DNA of 64,000 nucleotides from Megaleporinus macrocephalus (taxonomy: Eukaryota; Chordata; Actinopteri; Characiformes; Anostomidae): positions 36,177,162 through 36,241,161 of the forward strand of contig CM038704.1 in assembly GCA_021613375.1 (NCBI GenBank), in the 5' to 3' direction. The translations under genes and the position numbers were made by a program. Position 1 is the first letter of the stretch; each line of letters begins with the position of its first letter. The notes beneath the pieces are model-generated. The model did not search any database and was not told the origin of the DNA. It was given only the letters and a program-made list of their open reading frames with translations. Positions 38,797 to 49,437 of this stretch are shown one piece after another.

Positions 38797-39955
38797 AGTG
38801 TACATGTACCAGAAGATATCAGTTCAGACGTTGAGTTGTGTTGAGAAGTCTGATGGCTTGGGGGAAGAAGCTGTTGCAGAGTCTGGTCGTGTTGGACCGG
38901 ATGCTGCGGTACCTTCTTCCTGATGGCAGGAGGGAGAACAGTCTGTGTGAAGGGTGGGTGGGGTCATCCACAATGCTGGTTGCTTTGCGGATGCAGCGGG
39001 TGGTGTGAATGTCCAAGACGGAGGGAAGAGAGACTCCGATGATCCTCTCAGCTGTCCTCACAATGCGTTGGAGGGACTTGCAGTCAGAAGCTGTGCAGGT
39101 CCCAAACCAGGCAGTGATGCAGCTGCTTAGGATGCTCTCTATGGTTCCCCTATAGAAGAGGGTGAGGATGGGTGGAGGGAGACGGGCCTTTCTCAGCTTC
39201 CGGAGGAAGTAGAGACGCTGCTGAGCTTTCTTGGCTGTAGAGCTGGTGTTCAGGGACCAGGTGAGGTTCTCCGCTAGGTGGACACCAAGGAACTTGGTGC
39301 TCTTGACGATCTCCACAGAGGAGCCGTTGATGTTAAGCGGAGAGTGGTCCGGTCTTGATTTCCTGAAGTCAACAACCATTTCCTTGGTCTTCTCTACATT
39401 CCAGTGAAGGTTGTTGACTGTACACCAGTCTGTCAGCTGCTGTACCTCCTCCCTGTATGCTGACTCGTCGCCTTTGCTGATGAGACCCAGCACAGTTGTA
39501 TCATCGGCGAACTTTATGATGCTGTTAGAACTGTGTTTCGCAACACAGTCATGAGTCAGCAGGGTGAACAACAGAGGACTCAGTACACTGCCCTGGGGTG
39601 CCCCAGTGTTCATGGTGATGGTGCTGGAGCTGCTGTTCCTGAACTGGACTAACTGGGGCCTCCCTGTCAGGAAGTCCAGGATCCAGTTGCATAGGGGGGT
39701 GTTGAGGCCCAGCAGGCTTAACTTCCTGGAGAGATTCTGTGGGATGATGGTGTTGAATGCTGAACTGAAGTCTTTGAACAGCATTCTGACGTAGGTGTCC
39801 TTCTTCTCCAGGTGGGTAAGGGAGAGATGAGAGGTGGTGGTGATGGCATCGTCCGTGGAGCGGTTGGGACAATATGCGAATTGCAGGGGGTCCAATGAAG
39901 AGGGCAGTTGGGTCTTGATGTTCCTCATGACTAGCCTCTCGAAGCACTTCTCTGT
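38456..39955 (-). mobile_element. 5'-truncated Rex1/L2-like LINE
   Basis: The element is read right to left. Its coding part ends at 38819, followed by a 3' untranslated region that includes a (GA)n tract at 38759-38790. It ends in CTTGA repeats (CAAGTCAAGTCAAGT on the plus strand at 38457). The 5' end is truncated near 39955, where homology begins at the KCFERLV motif of the reverse transcriptase. No endonuclease domain is present. The copy lies in the opposite orientation to the L2-like sequence on both sides. Confidence 0.85.
38819..39955 (-). pseudogene. LINE reverse transcriptase, C-terminal part
   Basis: An open frame of about 378 codons that extends in frame upstream of the first Met (39928) as [12 protein letters not shown], so the Met is internal and not a true start. 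Reverse transcriptase motifs are visible in order: PNRSTDDAI, motif [10 protein letters not shown], motif [11 protein letters not shown], motif C FADDTTV with both catalytic Asp, then KFLGVHL and the C-terminal [10 protein letters not shown]. Full elements also carry an N-terminal AP endonuclease, which is missing here. The frame shows no internal stop, so the insertion is fairly young. Family: non-LTR, Rex1/L2/CR1 group. Exact clade is uncertain. Confidence 0.9.
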
Positions 39956-40172
39956 AGGTGTTCCAATTTTGCTAGGTATTGCATTGTCTTTTTTCTAGGT
40001 ATCAGCACTGGCCCTGTGTTTATGGCAGTGTTTGAGTATAAGAGTAGTTTGGACTTAAACCTGTTTTTACTAGATAGAGATTCATACTCTAACTGAACAC
40101 TAAGCACTTTTGTAAGTCGCTCTGGATAAGAGCGTCTGCTAAATGCCGTAAATGTAAATGTTAATGTAAATA
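39956..40172 (+). mobile_element. L2-type element, right part with 3' hairpin
   Basis: Continuation of the element at 38298-38455. It ends with TGTAAGTCGC, TCTGGATAAGAGCG and TCTGCTAAATGCC, then a short run of GTAAAT repeats. The bases CGCTCT and AGAGCG (40118-40134) form a 6-bp stem closed by the loop GGATA. This is the 3' stem-loop known from eel UnaL2 and its SINE partners, which the element's reverse transcriptase recognises. Confidence 0.75.
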
Positions 40173-40741
40173 TAATATTGAAAACATTGAACGCCAAAGA
40201 ATCGAATTTGTGTTGCTGCAGTAGCTTTGAATGTTCGGTGCATCGTGCAACTCCAGTAAAGAGTATTATGATTAAACTGATCATGATACTGATAAAGTAT
40301 CTTCATATTGGCCACCCTTCAGAGATCAAATTTTGATTCCCTGAAAACCCATTCAGTGGACATTTTGTTTAAAAGCTCTTTTCATGAGTGAGATGTTTGA
40401 GTATGGAAATATGAATCTTTTAATTAAATATATTTTTTTTGTATAATTAGCACTTTGAGGCGAGTATGTGAGGCTGGTTCATACTTACTGCACTGCTTAA
40501 TGTTCATAGCTCTTGCACCACCATGCCCTGTGATGCCAGAGTTGAGGTGCTGTGCTGTTACAAGCTGTTCTTTCTAGCACAGTTAATGAAAAACTGTACT
40601 CTCTCTGGCCACAGAGCAGTTAAGACACGTTTGCGTCACTATACAGACTGGCTAAGTCGTTTTCATTTTCGAGTTGTACGCCCCCTCATGTGTGTCCCCC
40701 GCGCCCGGCCGCAATAACGCAACTTTTGCCAAACGCCCCAT

Positions 40742-40781
<40 letters not shown>

Positions 40782-41893
40782 CGTGTGTGTGTGTGTGCGT
40801 GCGTGTGTGTGTGTGTGCGCAGTAGTGGTTTTAGCCATGCAGTCAGCACTACGATAATTGGTGAGGTAGAAGATTCTTTTCTCTCATTATACCAAAGCAA
40901 ATCTAAAGAAGCAAACGCCAAAGCTGATTGGCTGATTGACTGTATTTTGGGGAGGAAGTGTATAAATTTGAGATTTATTTACTCTGGCTTTAAAAATATA
41001 AAGTGTTTTTCTCTCCGAGTGGTTCTCCATCTGTCTGCAGTTAGAGGAAGTGGTCAGCTGGACGTGTGGCTCCTTCGTCTCCTGCCAGGCTGAAAATGAC
41101 CCAACCAGGAGGAAGTAAGGAGTGGACTACGCGCGTCATCCCTGAAACGCACAGCGTTTTCCACTCCCGGCGCCCAGCGTGACGGAAAAAGCAGCACGGA
41201 AATGACGTGGCTGTGTCTCATGACTGACGGTAAACATCTGACGGCGCTTGCATCAGGATTCCTCGAGAAGAACAGCGGACACATTAATGCAGGGAAAAAA
41301 CATCTATTAGCTCTTATGTAAACAGAGGTTTATTTGCATAATATATTTTCTGATGTAGCACAGCCATTACCCAGCCTTACACTAACTTTCCCTCTCTCTC
41401 TCTCTCACCCTCTCTCTCTCCCTCTACATTATTTAAAGGGCTCTCCGCAATGAGGCGAAGCTTTAAAGCTTTAAATCTAATCAGTAGAAATATAACAGCA
41501 GGAGCAAACTAATTAATAATTCAGAAACTGATTTCGACAGCTACACTGCAGCTGGAGAAGAGGGGGGGGGAAACGATTTCTGCCACGAGGCCCTGAAAAG
41601 GGGTAATGTCTTTTTGAAATGCCCACTGGTAAGCACCTGCTGTATCTGAGAGCGTGCTTCCCTCCAGGAAAAACTGGAGCACTGCACTGCAACAGTATCT
41701 ATTATCTGACAGACCATAAAACTATTGAATTTCGGGGAGGGAAAAAAAAAACCCTATTAAGTCTCTTAGGCCGCACTGCATGATGGATGTGTCTCTGGGC
41801 AAATACAGGCTGCTGTACACAGCAGAGATACGAGATACACAAACTGTGATAACAATTTACAGACATGAGAATGAATAGCACATACCAGACTCG
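40173..41893. other. Non-coding stretch with simple repeats
   Basis: No gene was recognised. (GT)n with GC interruptions lies at 40745-40820 and (CT)n at 41389-41427. A CpG-richer patch lies at about 41120-41260. A G9 run occurs near 41562. The possible right end of a hAT-like element lies at 40265-40308. Confidence 0.55.
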
Positions 41894-41937
41894 GAGGGAG
41901 GGAGGGAGGGAGGGAGGGAGGGAGGGAGGGAGAGAGA
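41894..41937. repeat. (GGGA)n microsatellite
   Basis: About ten GGGA units followed by GAGAGA. Confidence 0.95.
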
Positions 41938-41964
41938 GATTCTGACCTTTACAGTCTCAGGGAA

Positions 41965-42675
41965 CTAAAATCATTATCCAGCTTTTGTGTGACGCTAACA
42001 GGACCAAAAAAAAAAGGCAGACGCTCAGGTGGATGGACCAACAGCTCGATGTAGCAGCGCACAATAGGACGAACAAATGGACATACAAGGGACGGGCAGA
42101 CGGACAACGACTGGACAGACGGACAAAGCAACAAGCAAAGAAATGGATGAACAGAAGTAATACAGACAGAAGGACGGACAAGCAAATGGACAGATAAGGC
42201 AGTGCATAACTAAATGAGTGGAGGATGATAGTGTTGGTGATGAATAAAGGAATGAAGAGATGAAGTAGCAAAGTTGGTGATGAATAAAGGAATGAAGAGA
42301 TGAAGTAGCAAAGTTGGTGATGGATAAAGGACAGGCAGCTAGACAGGTAGCTTGCTGGGCTTTGGTTATGCTGGTTAGCAACAGACAAAGATAGATTGAC
42401 AGACAGACAGACAGACAGACAGACAGAAAGATAGATTGATAGACAGACAGAAAGATAGATTGATAGACAGACAGACAGACAGACAGACAGAAAGATAGAT
42501 AAATACTTTATTGATCCTGAAGGACACTTTAGCTCGCCAAGTTTCTGACTACGAAACTGTTTGTGTGGGCGGAGGCAGAGACGTCAGCCCACGTGATTGG
42601 GTGCAGGAATGCTTACTAAGGCGCTAGCCAAGATTAGGACTGCCCAGTTTACATGCAGAGAAGAGGAATATGATG
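41965..42675 (+). mobile_element. Unnamed VNTR-bearing dispersed element, copy 1
   Basis: Shares a left module (TCATTATCCAGCTT, GTGTGACGCTAAC, then CAGACGGACAAAGCAAC), an internal tandem repeat and a right module (TAGCTTG, TTATGCTGG, GAAACTGTTTGTGTG, CCAGTTTACATG) with 55600-56425. Here the internal unit is about 40 bp (AATGAAGAGATGAAGTAGCA, then AAGTTGGTGATGAATAAAGG) in two to three copies. A (GACA)n/(GATA)n block and a TACTTTATTGATCCTGAAGG fragment (42391-42530) lie between the repeat and the right module. No coding capacity is seen, so it is probably non-autonomous. Confidence 0.65.
42391..42508. repeat. (GACA)n/(GATA)n microsatellite
   Basis: Alternating runs of GACA and GATAGATT. The TTTATTGATCC sequence that follows is a common neighbour of GATA repeats in fish genomes and may be a LINE tail. 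Confidence 0.9.
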
Positions 42676-42975
42676 ATATGGTGGTCAACATGTGTGTCAG
42701 GTAACCAGTAACACCCAGAATTTGCACACAATTGTATCACCTGTGAGTTTATCACCTGTAAAAGCTCCCCCAGAGTAATTGGTCAGATGAAATGGTTATG
42801 AATAGGCTGCCTGATGTCACTGTTTAATGAGAGGTTCCAGAAGATTTTGGTCTTAAAATCCACCCATGGTGGATAGATACATGCAGGGTGTTGTGCAAAA
42901 TAGTCCCCAAAGAAATTTTTTTTTCAGATTTCCAGTATTTAACCATATATTTTATCATAAAGTTGGTTATGATAG

Positions 42976-43006
<31 letters not shown>

Positions 43007-43095
43007 AAAAATTAAAACAATTTAAAAAATGTTTTTATATATATATATATGTGTGTGTGTATGTGTGTGTGTTTAAAGAATATATATATTCTTTA

Positions 43096-43141
<46 letters not shown>

Positions 43142-43147
43142 TTGTGT
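42676..43147. repeat. Non-coding stretch ending in A-run, (TA)n and palindrome
   Basis: A 26-base A-run lies at about 42978-43003 and (TA)n at 43037-43050 and 43099-43135. A perfect 28-bp palindrome at 43071-43098 (GTTTAAAGAATATA and its reverse complement) lies between them. TGCAGGGTGTTGTGCAAAA near 42884 vaguely recalls a Tc1-like end. Nothing coding. Confidence 0.7.
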
Positions 43148-43373
43148 TGTGACGGTACGGTGGTGTAATGGCACTGACGATCTGGGTTCGCTTTTCGACC
43201 TGGGCTGTTCTGTGTAAAGTTTGCATGTTCTCCCCGTGCCTGAGTAGGTTTCCACCGGGTGTCCAAAGACATGCATGTTAGGTTGATTGGACTGACAAAC
43301 TGTCCATGGTGTACCCCGCCTTCGCCCAATGATGCTGGGATTAAGTGGCAAATAATGGATGGATATTTGTGTT
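43148..43373 (+). mobile_element. tRNA-headed SINE, copy 2
   Basis: Starts at the tRNA-like head GACGGTACGGTGGTGTAATG, with an eroded B-box-like GGGTTCGCTTTTCGACC. It continues with CTGTTCTGTGTAAAGTTTGC, CTCCCCGTGCCTGAG, ACTGTCCATGGTGTACCCCG and CCTTCGCCCAATGATGCTGG, and ends with AATAATGGATGGAT. The body is shortened relative to copy 3. Confidence 0.8.
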
Positions 43374-44704
43374 GTGGACATGGTGACCCCTGGTTTCCTT
43401 CACACCACCGTAACGAATCTCAGAACCATTTCACACCAAACCACTCAGAATCACTCTGTTTACATCTCAGAGCACTGACGGGAAAAAAAAAAACTAGTAA
43501 TTCCCTGTAAATTCCCTGTAAAGCAGCCAGACAGAGATAAACATAAAAAGACTTTAAAAAAGCAGAAAGAAAAGAAGAAAAGCAAACAGACACAATCATG
43601 AGCCATGCCTATTAATTCACTTTGAGCAACTGACCGTTGAGCGTGTTGCCAACAGGACCCACAACACACGGTTACGGCTGCTTCAGATGCGCTGCTGTTT
43701 TCTTTTCTCCACTCATTTAAAATCCGCACACACAGACAAAGTGATCACTCATTAGGACGGCTGTGGGTGGGTTTCTCTCTCTCTCGGGCGATTAAAAGCG
43801 AGGGATGGCTGCGGATCGCAGGGATGAAAGGGAGAGAAGTATCAAATATTGAAGAGGAGCGCATTAGGAGGGCGAGGAGGCCGGCCTCTGCGGCGGTCTG
43901 CCCGAGAGGAGATTAGAACGGTGGTGAAGAGGCAACACCTTGCAGCGAACTAAGCTGAGAACACTGCAGAGAGGGCGAGAAAAGAACCTTCCAGAGCTTT
44001 TAGACGGCTGGATGATGCGGGGTGCCACTCTGATGTGATTCCACACGTCAGACTGAAGTGGAAATGAAGCTCTAACTGAGCTTAAACCGTTTTAGGTTCT
44101 GCATATATCATAAACTTCAAACCTTCAACAGACAGAAAACAGTTAAACCTATAGATAAAGAAGGAAAGTCAAGTGTAAATGTATTTTTTTACAGAAATAA
44201 CTATGAACTACATAATTATACAATTACACGTGTTGTAACTTTTTTCCTTGCTGTCAAAATGAAGAGGGAGACCAGTTCAGAGTATATGCTTAACTCTGCT
44301 TAAATGCTTAACCGCGGTACAGACATGCTTGGAGAAGGTCTGAAATGGTCTAAGAATGGTCTGAATTCGTCTGAATATAGGCCTGCCTCCATGTTACATC
44401 TGACCCATGTGACCCATTTGGCCAAGTCGAAATCTCCTGGGTTTAGGGCAGATTTCCTTGGGAGGTTCCCAATGACCGGAATTGGTTGAGCCATGAATTT
44501 CTCGTAACCTCTGTAGCATTTTGTGTGATGGTCAGATGGGCATGGTATGTAAGAAATATTTACAACACAAAGAAACAATAATGTAATACAAATCTAATCT
44601 TTATCAAACTGATAATGACAAATCAAGTCAACCTCTTGACCCATAGACTTGTAACTGCTACTATATATATAAGGTTAGAGTTTGGTGTGTTTGGTATGAA
44701 AGAT
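43374..44704. other. Non-coding stretch, nothing recognised
   Basis: No gene was recognised. A slightly CpG-enriched purine-rich patch lies at 43790-43960. TGGTCT/GGTCTGAA words recur at 44335-44370. Confidence 0.5.
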
Positions 44705-44860
44705 GTTTTCAAGCCCTGGAGTGGTCCCGACCTCTGGTCCTCCTGAAACTAGAGGTCTGAGGTTCACTTACTCAAATGAGAAGTGTTCCTTGTTCACAGG
44801 TGCTTATGCACGGTGAACTGCCAAACACCCAAAAAGCACTGTTCTTTGCCTCTTGAGTGT
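44705..44860 (+). repeat. Diverged copy of a segment repeated at 47.4-48.0 kb
   Basis: TTTTCAAGCC, GACCTCTGGT, CTTGTTCACAGGTGCTTATG and CCAAAAAGCACTGTTCTTTG recur in the same order at 47725-47990 (GAGCCAGG, GACCTCTG, TTTGTAGGTGCTTCTGC, CCAAAAAGTGCTGTTCTT). A third, weaker copy lies at 47366-47560. The family is unknown. Confidence 0.55.
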
Positions 44861-46734
44861 TTACATACAAATATAATAAAATAATTTTTAAAAAGCAGCA
44901 AACAGATGACGATGCAATAAAGTGATACACAGAACTGCACAATTAAGCCATAGTTTGGATGTTTGTTTTTTTTAAAGCAAAACAGCGATAACCAACCCCT
45001 CCCCCAAAATAGCCCAGAATTAGTCTTGGGTACGAACTCAAGTAGTCGGAACAAGTGCGAAAACACTATTAGCTTCTATATATGAGCTTTATGAAGACAG
45101 AAGTGATCAGCATGGTTTGAAACTTACAGAAAAATTGAGGACATTTGGGTTTTCAAGGTCCCTTTAAAGCAGTTTAAATAATTATGATAAATTATTTATT
45201 AACTAAGACTTTCTATCAATTATTTGTTAAAGACTATAATGCTTGTCATGTAATTATAAGAAACCAAAGACTTTATAAATGATGTGGATACATTTAATTT
45301 AAAAGATGCGATCAGGTAAATTTACTGTTTGCCCCAAGATCAACTACTTATAACTTTGCAATTTATATTATCAGAACATTAACAGAACAACATAAAATCA
45401 TTTTTACTCCTTATATTAACATTAAGGTGTGAAACCAATGGGCTTATCAGGTAGTTGGGCTTAAAGACAAAGCTCCAACTGAGTGTTACAGACAGAGGGT
45501 TGGTACAGATATACAGTATGAGGAAAATGGCTGTGTTTTGGGAAAATTAAAGCATGTATATGTATCCTAGAAGATCCCAAAAATAAAATAATCAACACTT
45601 AGCAAAGTGAGCAAAAGTTAACGTAGGAATGACCCATTTAAAAAAAAAGGGTCAACCACAGCTAATTACAAGTGTCAAGTCTGCTGAAAAGAATTATAAC
45701 AGCAAGTGATCACTGTGTGAGACCAACAGAACCAAAAGACTCACGTTTATTTCTGATGTAGATATTATCATACTGTTAAATAGAAAATATAGTTATTTAA
45801 ACAGTCACTGGCAGCCAAAATATTGCACTAGGCTTCCATACAGAGGGAGAAGGTTATGAGGGTAAGAAGTGGAATAACGTGGAAAGTCTCTATTTAATCA
45901 GTTACTTGCCTGCTTGATTTATACCTTCTATCAGTTGAGATAAAGTCTTTATCAATGGTCTGAACAAGCACAACCTCTTAACCTGGAGTAACACGGAACC
46001 TTTCTGTCCTAAAGACCTCAGCGTGCCTGACTGTATAAGAGTTAAGGCTTGAAGGTGGCTAATACACCAGACAATGCTTAGTCAGATTTAGAAGAAAGAG
46101 TCAACGGAAACCTGAAGGTTATATCAAAAGATCTATGTCTAACCCAGGGTGAGCGCGAGACAGAGATTTTAACGACCACAGCTATTGAAACTGATATCCT
46201 TCAAACTTTCTTATCTCTCTACTCCCTCCCACAGCTTGACTCTGAGAGCAACCAAGGCCAGCAATCCTCTCTTCCCATGCCTTCTCTATCTGATTCTCTT
46301 TCTTTCCTATTCCCCTCCTTCAAAGCCTGGCTATTTCTACCCAGACCTTGGACTGGGCTAACTTGCTCAGTTTCTGTCTATCATCTTCATTCCTCCATCT
46401 GCTGGTGTTGACCCAGGCATGTAAGATCGAGACATTCTCTTGGGCTCTTGCTTTCGCCCAGCTGAAAGTGTTTAAGAGGGCCAGGTGAGGCCAAACCGCT
46501 GCCATCTGTTTCAGCCAGCAGGCCACACTTCTCAGAAGCCCTAGGAGAAGGGCGCAGCACCTCCCCTGTCAGAACCAGCAGGTGGTGTCTTGTAGGAACC
46601 TCATGTGAAAAGATCAGGGCAGATGGCATCTCACTGAGGCACAGCAAACAAGACTGGTGCAGATTGCAGCTGGAGGTAACTGCTGGAAGTCGTGAACCAA
46701 AACTTGAAATGCTTGTTTAATAACGGCTAGCGAC
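44861..46734. other. Non-coding stretch, nothing recognised
   Basis: No gene was recognised. Minus-strand open frames at 46320-46647 look slightly non-random but carry no motif I can name. Confidence 0.5.
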
Positions 46735-48170
46735 TTGTTTTTCAGGCCAGTGTCCGGTCGGGATCTTCCAGGGACAAAGTTTATTTACATTTTCTTGGGC
46801 TGTTCTTTTCAGACCAGGGCTCATTCACTTTTATTTGGACTATTTCAGGCCAAGGTTCATTTGGGCTCATTTAGCCTATCACAGATCAAGGTTCAGTCAG
46901 ACTCTTGAGACAGAGTTTATTCAGATTATCTTCTGCAAGAGACTCTTCTGGGCCAAGGTTATTCTTTTAGACCAGAGTTTTTTGGGATCATTTCTGTGTT
47001 CACTTACACTTCTTGTGCCCAACCCAATTTGGGTTCATTCAGACTCCTCGATACTAAGATTTATTCAGACTTCTTTAGAACTCATTATTTCAGACTGTTT
47101 TAGAAAAGGTTTTGATCAGACTCTCAAGCAAAGACTCTTTTGGTCCATTCAGGGAATTTACAACCTGTTTTTTTTGTCAGGGCTCTTTCAGATTCCTTTG
47201 TGTTCATGTCTTATTTAGTGTCCAAGTCTTATTTTGGTTTATCCTGCCTCTAGGCAAGGGTTCATCCAGACTCGTATATAAAATTTATTTTGGCTTATTC
47301 AAGCAACTTTCATACTAATTTTCATTTTCTCTTAGACCCAGGATCACTTGGTACATTTGGTCAAGTGTAAAAGCTGTTTTCGAACTGATCTCTAAACCTC
47401 CTGAAATCTGAGTCTACTGTGCATGTGGATGGTATCCACTTCTGGCAACCTGTGTGATTTTACATGACTCAGTCAAATGGTGGCGTAACTGCTTCCATTT
47501 ATGACCAGGCTAAAAACCTGGCTATGCTTTTTGCAGGTGCTCCCACATTTTGGAATCCCATGCAATTGTTTTGTGCCAGGGCTCTTTCAGACTCTCTTGT
47601 GCCCAAGTCGACTTGGGTTCTTTCAGCTTCTTAAGAAAGATTCTTTTGGTTTATTCAATGAATTTTCATACATGACCCAGGGCTGTCTGCTCCGCAAGTT
47701 CCAGACAGTTGTTCAAGCGTAAAAGCTGTTTTTGAGCCAGGGAGCGGAGCAGATAACTGACCTCTGCTTCGCTTGAAATCAGTGGTCTGCGGTTCTCTGG
47801 TTCAGTCCACTGTGCGTATGGGTGCTATCCACAAGCTGTCACATCAATTGAAGCTACATGATTCATTCATTTTGCAAATGCAACTGCTTTGACTTATCAC
47901 ATGGCTAAAATCCCTCTCCTATCTGAACGGCTTCTTGTTTGTAGGTGCTTCTGCACAACGTCACGCATCCAAAAAGTGCTGTTCTTCAGTTAATTCCAAT
48001 TCTTTTGTGCCTCTCGTGCCCAAGTCAGTCACTTTCAAGCCCAGGTTCTTACCTTTCATTCAGAATTCCTTTGGCGAGGGTTTATTCACACTCTTTTATT
48101 TCATAGTTTATTTGAAATCCGATTTCAAATGGCATCGTTTTGGTCAGGGCTCATTTCAAGCTGTTCCCGA
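46735..48170. repeat. Degenerate repeat region (CAAGGTTCATTCAGACTC-type)
   Basis: Diverged units of about 25-45 bp built around GGCCAAGGTTCATT, CAGACTCTTTTGGG and CTCTTGTGCCCAAGTC fill the region. Embedded in it is a longer direct repeat (47366-47600 and 47721-48030) that includes the segment also found at 44705-44860. Open frames are low-complexity and chance. Confidence 0.6.
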
Positions 48171-48699
48171 AAGGCCCAAACACCGCAGGAAAACTACCTC
48201 ACCTCCCCTAGCTTCCTGTGTGTCAGTAGCAGCCCCTCACTGAGAGTTCTCATGGATTAATATTTATACCCAGCTCTTCTGTTGCTTAGCTCCGAGCACA
48301 CGGCCATGTTCATATGCGTTTAGGAACCCACACAGCTCACAGAACTACTCCGCACACTGGCCTACTGCAGGTAGCTGTTCACACACTGCACGTCTTCACT
48401 GCTTCATGCACAATATACGGCCCTGATCTACCCCTAATGAACATGTTGATTTCAGACCTATCGATTGCTGCTGCTTGTGAGGAAAAAAGACTTGGCTCAC
48501 AGGTTTTATTATCCAGCGTAAAGCTGTCTTGTGAAATGCTTAAAAGAAATAGTGCCGCCTTGGACTACAAATCACTCTCCAAGTGAGACGTTGCATTACA
48601 ACATGTATATCCATATATTTCTCAAATTGCAAGCAGAATAAAATAGTTCTGCTGCTTTACAGCTGCTGCTCTGGATTTGTTTCTAAAACTACTGCTTTT
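48171..48699. other. Non-coding stretch, nothing recognised
   Basis: No gene or repeat was recognised. Confidence 0.5.
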
Positions 48700-49020
48700 C
48701 TTAATTGGTGGTGTAGTAGTTAGCACTGTCGCCTCACAAGGTCTGGGCTGTTCTGTGTGCATGTTCTCCCCGTGCTTGAGTGGGTTTCCTCCGGGTACTC
48801 TGGCTTCCTCCCACAGTTCAAACACATGCTACACATGATAGATTGATTGGTCACTCTAAATTGCCAGTAGGTATGAGTACGTGAGTGAGTGTTGGCCATG
48901 CGATGGACTGGCGAACTGTCCATGGTGTACCCCGCCTTCGCCCGATGATGCTGGGATTGGCCCCAGTCCCCCCGTGACCCTGACTAGCGGGTTTGAGCAG
49001 CAGATAATGGATGGATGGAG
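48700..49020 (+). mobile_element. tRNA-headed SINE with (ATGG)n tail, copy 3
   Basis: The most complete copy. Its A-box-like head is GGTGGTGTAGTAGTTAGCAC, then CTGTCGCCTCACAAGG. The expected B-box segment between CCTCACA and GTCTGGGCTG is missing. The body has CATGTTCTCCCCGTGC, GGGTTTCCTCCGGGTACTC, CCTCCCACAG, GGACTGGCGAACTGTCC and CCTGACTAGCGGG, and the tail is GATAATGGATGGATGG. Without a B box it should not be transcribed by RNA polymerase III. Confidence 0.88.
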
Positions 49021-49169
49021 GTTTTAGGGTTCAATGAGTACAAGCCAACGTCTTATAGTCATAGATTTTGGAAAACAGACATCTACAGGTGTTTCTAGTC
49101 ATCTTCCTACAATGAGAAGACACCTCAGCCCTATGGGTCTGAAAGGATGCGAAGAAAGGAAAATCACAT

Positions 49170-49437
49170 CAAACAAAGAAGCTGCCAGTGTCCTGGAGCA
49201 CCCCAGATTCCAGGCCTAAACATCACTGAATGTGCTGGAGATTATTTGGACGGTAAGAAACAGAAGAAGAACAGACATGGCTGAACTTTGGAGGTGTGCC
49301 TGCAAAGTTCTTTGAGAAGCTAACAGCAAATCTTCTGACAGCATGAAACCCTGTACAGTGAAAATGAATCAACTTTTGACTGTATCAAATAAGGATAAGG
49401 GTGGCTACTGACTTTTGCACAGGATTGTATCTAGTAT
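49170..49437 (+). mobile_element. Tc1-like element remnant, 3' part
   Basis: ACTTTGGAGGTGTGCCTGCA, TTCTTTGAGAAGC and GTGGCTACTGACTTTTGCAC, then AGGATTGTAT, match the 3' region and terminal repeat (ending near GACTTTTGCACAGTACTGTA) of a common fish Tc1-like family. No intact transposase remains. Confidence 0.6.

Noticed and set aside
39549..39947. 132-codon minus-strand frame overlapping the LINE
   Set aside because: It is a shadow of the reverse transcriptase in another frame.
46320..46647. Two minus-strand frames that look mildly protein-like
   Set aside because: No recognisable motif, splice site or homologous neighbour. Chance cannot be excluded.
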